From: Candidatus Zixiibacteriota bacterium
GTDB taxonomy: Bacteria > Zixibacteria > MSB-5A5 > GN15 > JACZUZ01
Length of the DNA stretch: 5,236 bases
Assembly: GCA_022572905.1 (NCBI GenBank)
Contig: JACZUZ010000183.1
Span: 1-5,236, forward strand
Direction of reading: 5' to 3'
Below, piece by piece: positions 4,401 through 5,236 of this stretch. The notes below the pieces were generated by a model, which was not told where the DNA came from, ran no database searches, and was given only the letters and a program-made list of their open reading frames with translations. Positions within the stretch are counted from its first letter, which is position 1, and every line of letters starts with the position of its first letter. Made by a program: the position numbers and the translations under genes.

Positions 4401-5236
4401 ATGGCTCGAATTAAGCTAATTGGATTGTTTTCAATATTTGTCATCCTCTTCATCTTCGCCGCTCAACGCTCCGTCTCGGCCGACTCGGAAACTGACTCGC
4501 TTCGACATAGAATCGAACAGATCGAATCGCAACTAAAGCAACGCGAACGCGGAATGTTTTCCATGGACAAGGTGAGCTTTCATGGTTACGGCGAAGTTCA
4601 TTTCAATTTCCCGAAAACGGGCGTGATGAATTCCAACGCCGACAACTTAGCGGACTTTCATCGCTTTGTTCTTGGGTGGGAGGTTGAATTCAGCGAAACG
4701 ATTCGAATGTCGTCGGAAATCGATTTCGAACACAATGCCAGCGAAATCGAGCTTGAATACGCGCAAATTGAATTTGATTTTGCGCCAACACATAGCTTTC
4801 GCGTCGGCGCTCTCTTAATGCCGGTTGGTTCATTGAACGAATTTCATGAGCCCCCGAATTTTTACAGCGTCGAGCGTCCGTATACTCAAAGCAGTGTGAT
4901 CCCGACAACCTGGCAGGAAAACGGCATTGGCTTAAACGGACGATTCCTCGATGCGGGCGTTGCCTACCGATTATATCTGACCGCGGGGTTGGAAGGAGCG
5001 GACTTTACTAGCGCCGACGGTTTGCGCAAGGGTCGTTCAAAAGGAATCAAATCGGTCATAAATGACGTCGCGATTGTTGGCCGCTTGGAGTATTCACCGG
5101 CGCTCGGCTACAAGAGCGGAAAATTAAACATCGGTGGGTCGTTTTATTATGGAGGGGTCGATCAAAACGACTCCGGGTTGGGTGACATTACAATTTCCCT
5201 TTTCGAAGTTGACGCGCGCTACCAGGTAGGAGGCTT
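4401..5236 (+). CDS. Porin-like outer-membrane beta-barrel protein (3' end beyond window)
   Basis: Probably a channel in the outer membrane, similar in style to the phosphate-selective porin O/P group; its substrate cannot be told. The window holds 278 codons, open to the right edge. Residues 1-27 are a clear signal peptide, with a long hydrophobic stretch and cleavage after SVSA. Residues 34-50 form a short charged helix (LRHRIEQIESQLKQRER), as in porins that carry an N-terminal coiled coil. The barrel appears to start with VSFHGYGEVHFNF (58-70). Alternating strands follow, such as FHRFVLGWEVEFSE and IELEYAQIEFDF. RVGALLMPVGSLNEFHEPPNFYSVERP (134-160, described piecewise: RVG, PVG, NEFHEPP) and IPTTWQENGIGLNG (167-180) resemble conserved blocks of such porins. 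ATG at 4401 is used because it starts the signal peptide, although its ribosome site is weak. It is divergent from the PDZ gene, with a promoter about 90 bp upstream. Confidence 0.8.
   Translation, partial: MARIKLIGLFSIFVILFIFAAQRSVSADSETDSLRHRIEQIESQLKQRERGMFSMDKVSFHGYGEVHFNFPKTGVMNSNADNLADFHRFVLGWEVEFSETIRMSSEIDFEHNASEIELEYAQIEFDFAPTHSFRVGALLMPVGSLNEFHEPPNFYSVERPYTQSSVIPTTWQENGIGLNGRFLDAGVAYRLYLTAGLEGADFTSADGLRKGRSKGIKSVINDVAIVGRLEYSPALGYKSGKLNIGGSFYYGGVDQNDSGLGDITISLFEVDARYQVGG

Noticed and set aside
4690..4908. 72-codon minus-strand open frame
   Set aside because: It is antisense to the porin-like gene, whose signal peptide and barrel-like strands are clear on the plus strand.
1..5236. 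tRNA, rRNA, CRISPR, insertion sequence or phage features
   Set aside because: The spacers are short, and I saw no cloverleaf, regularly spaced repeat array, transposase motif or terminal inverted repeats with target duplications.

Overview
The window looks like chromosomal DNA from a Gram-negative (diderm) bacterium. It encodes a predicted lipoprotein foldase of the SurA/PpiC type, a probable outer-membrane beta-barrel protein, and a periplasmic PDZ protein with a signal peptide. It also carries an HPr kinase/phosphorylase. This mix, the moderate GC content and the AT-rich spacers would suit an uncultured lineage near the FCB group (for example Zixibacteria-like), but that placement is a low-confidence inference from gene content only.

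Layout, left to right. (1) 1-1308, minus: a parvulin-type peptidyl-prolyl isomerase lipoprotein, cut off by the left edge, so only the first 436 residues are present. (2) 1309-1552: a gene-free spacer holding a terminator-like hairpin behind hprK and a GC-rich repeat/hairpin in the presumed leader of the foldase gene. (3) 1553-2521, minus: complete hprK. (4) 2522-2772: a gene-free spacer with a very strong 14-bp hairpin terminator and an AT-rich inverted repeat. (5) 2773-4041, minus: a complete secreted protein with two PDZ domains, a very basic linker and a C-terminal charged coiled coil, but no protease domain. (6) 4042-4400: a 359-bp divergent regulatory region with candidate promoters in both directions, several inverted repeats and a structured leader. 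(7) 4401-5236, plus: the N-terminal part of a porin-like protein, cut off by the right edge.

The three minus-strand genes point the same way. Hairpins and spacers of about 250 bp separate them, so they are more likely separate transcription units than a tight operon. Three of the four products act in the cell envelope (foldase, PDZ scaffold or chaperone-like protein, outer-membrane channel). The divergent PDZ and porin genes share a control region that could co-regulate them. HprK is the cytoplasmic exception, and no PTS component is visible here.

No clearly new multi-gene system (defence, mobile, CRISPR) is present. The points most worth a second look are the protease-less tandem PDZ protein, the unusual P-loop of HprK, the palindromes around the porin promoter, and the apparent start of a second foldase module at the left edge.
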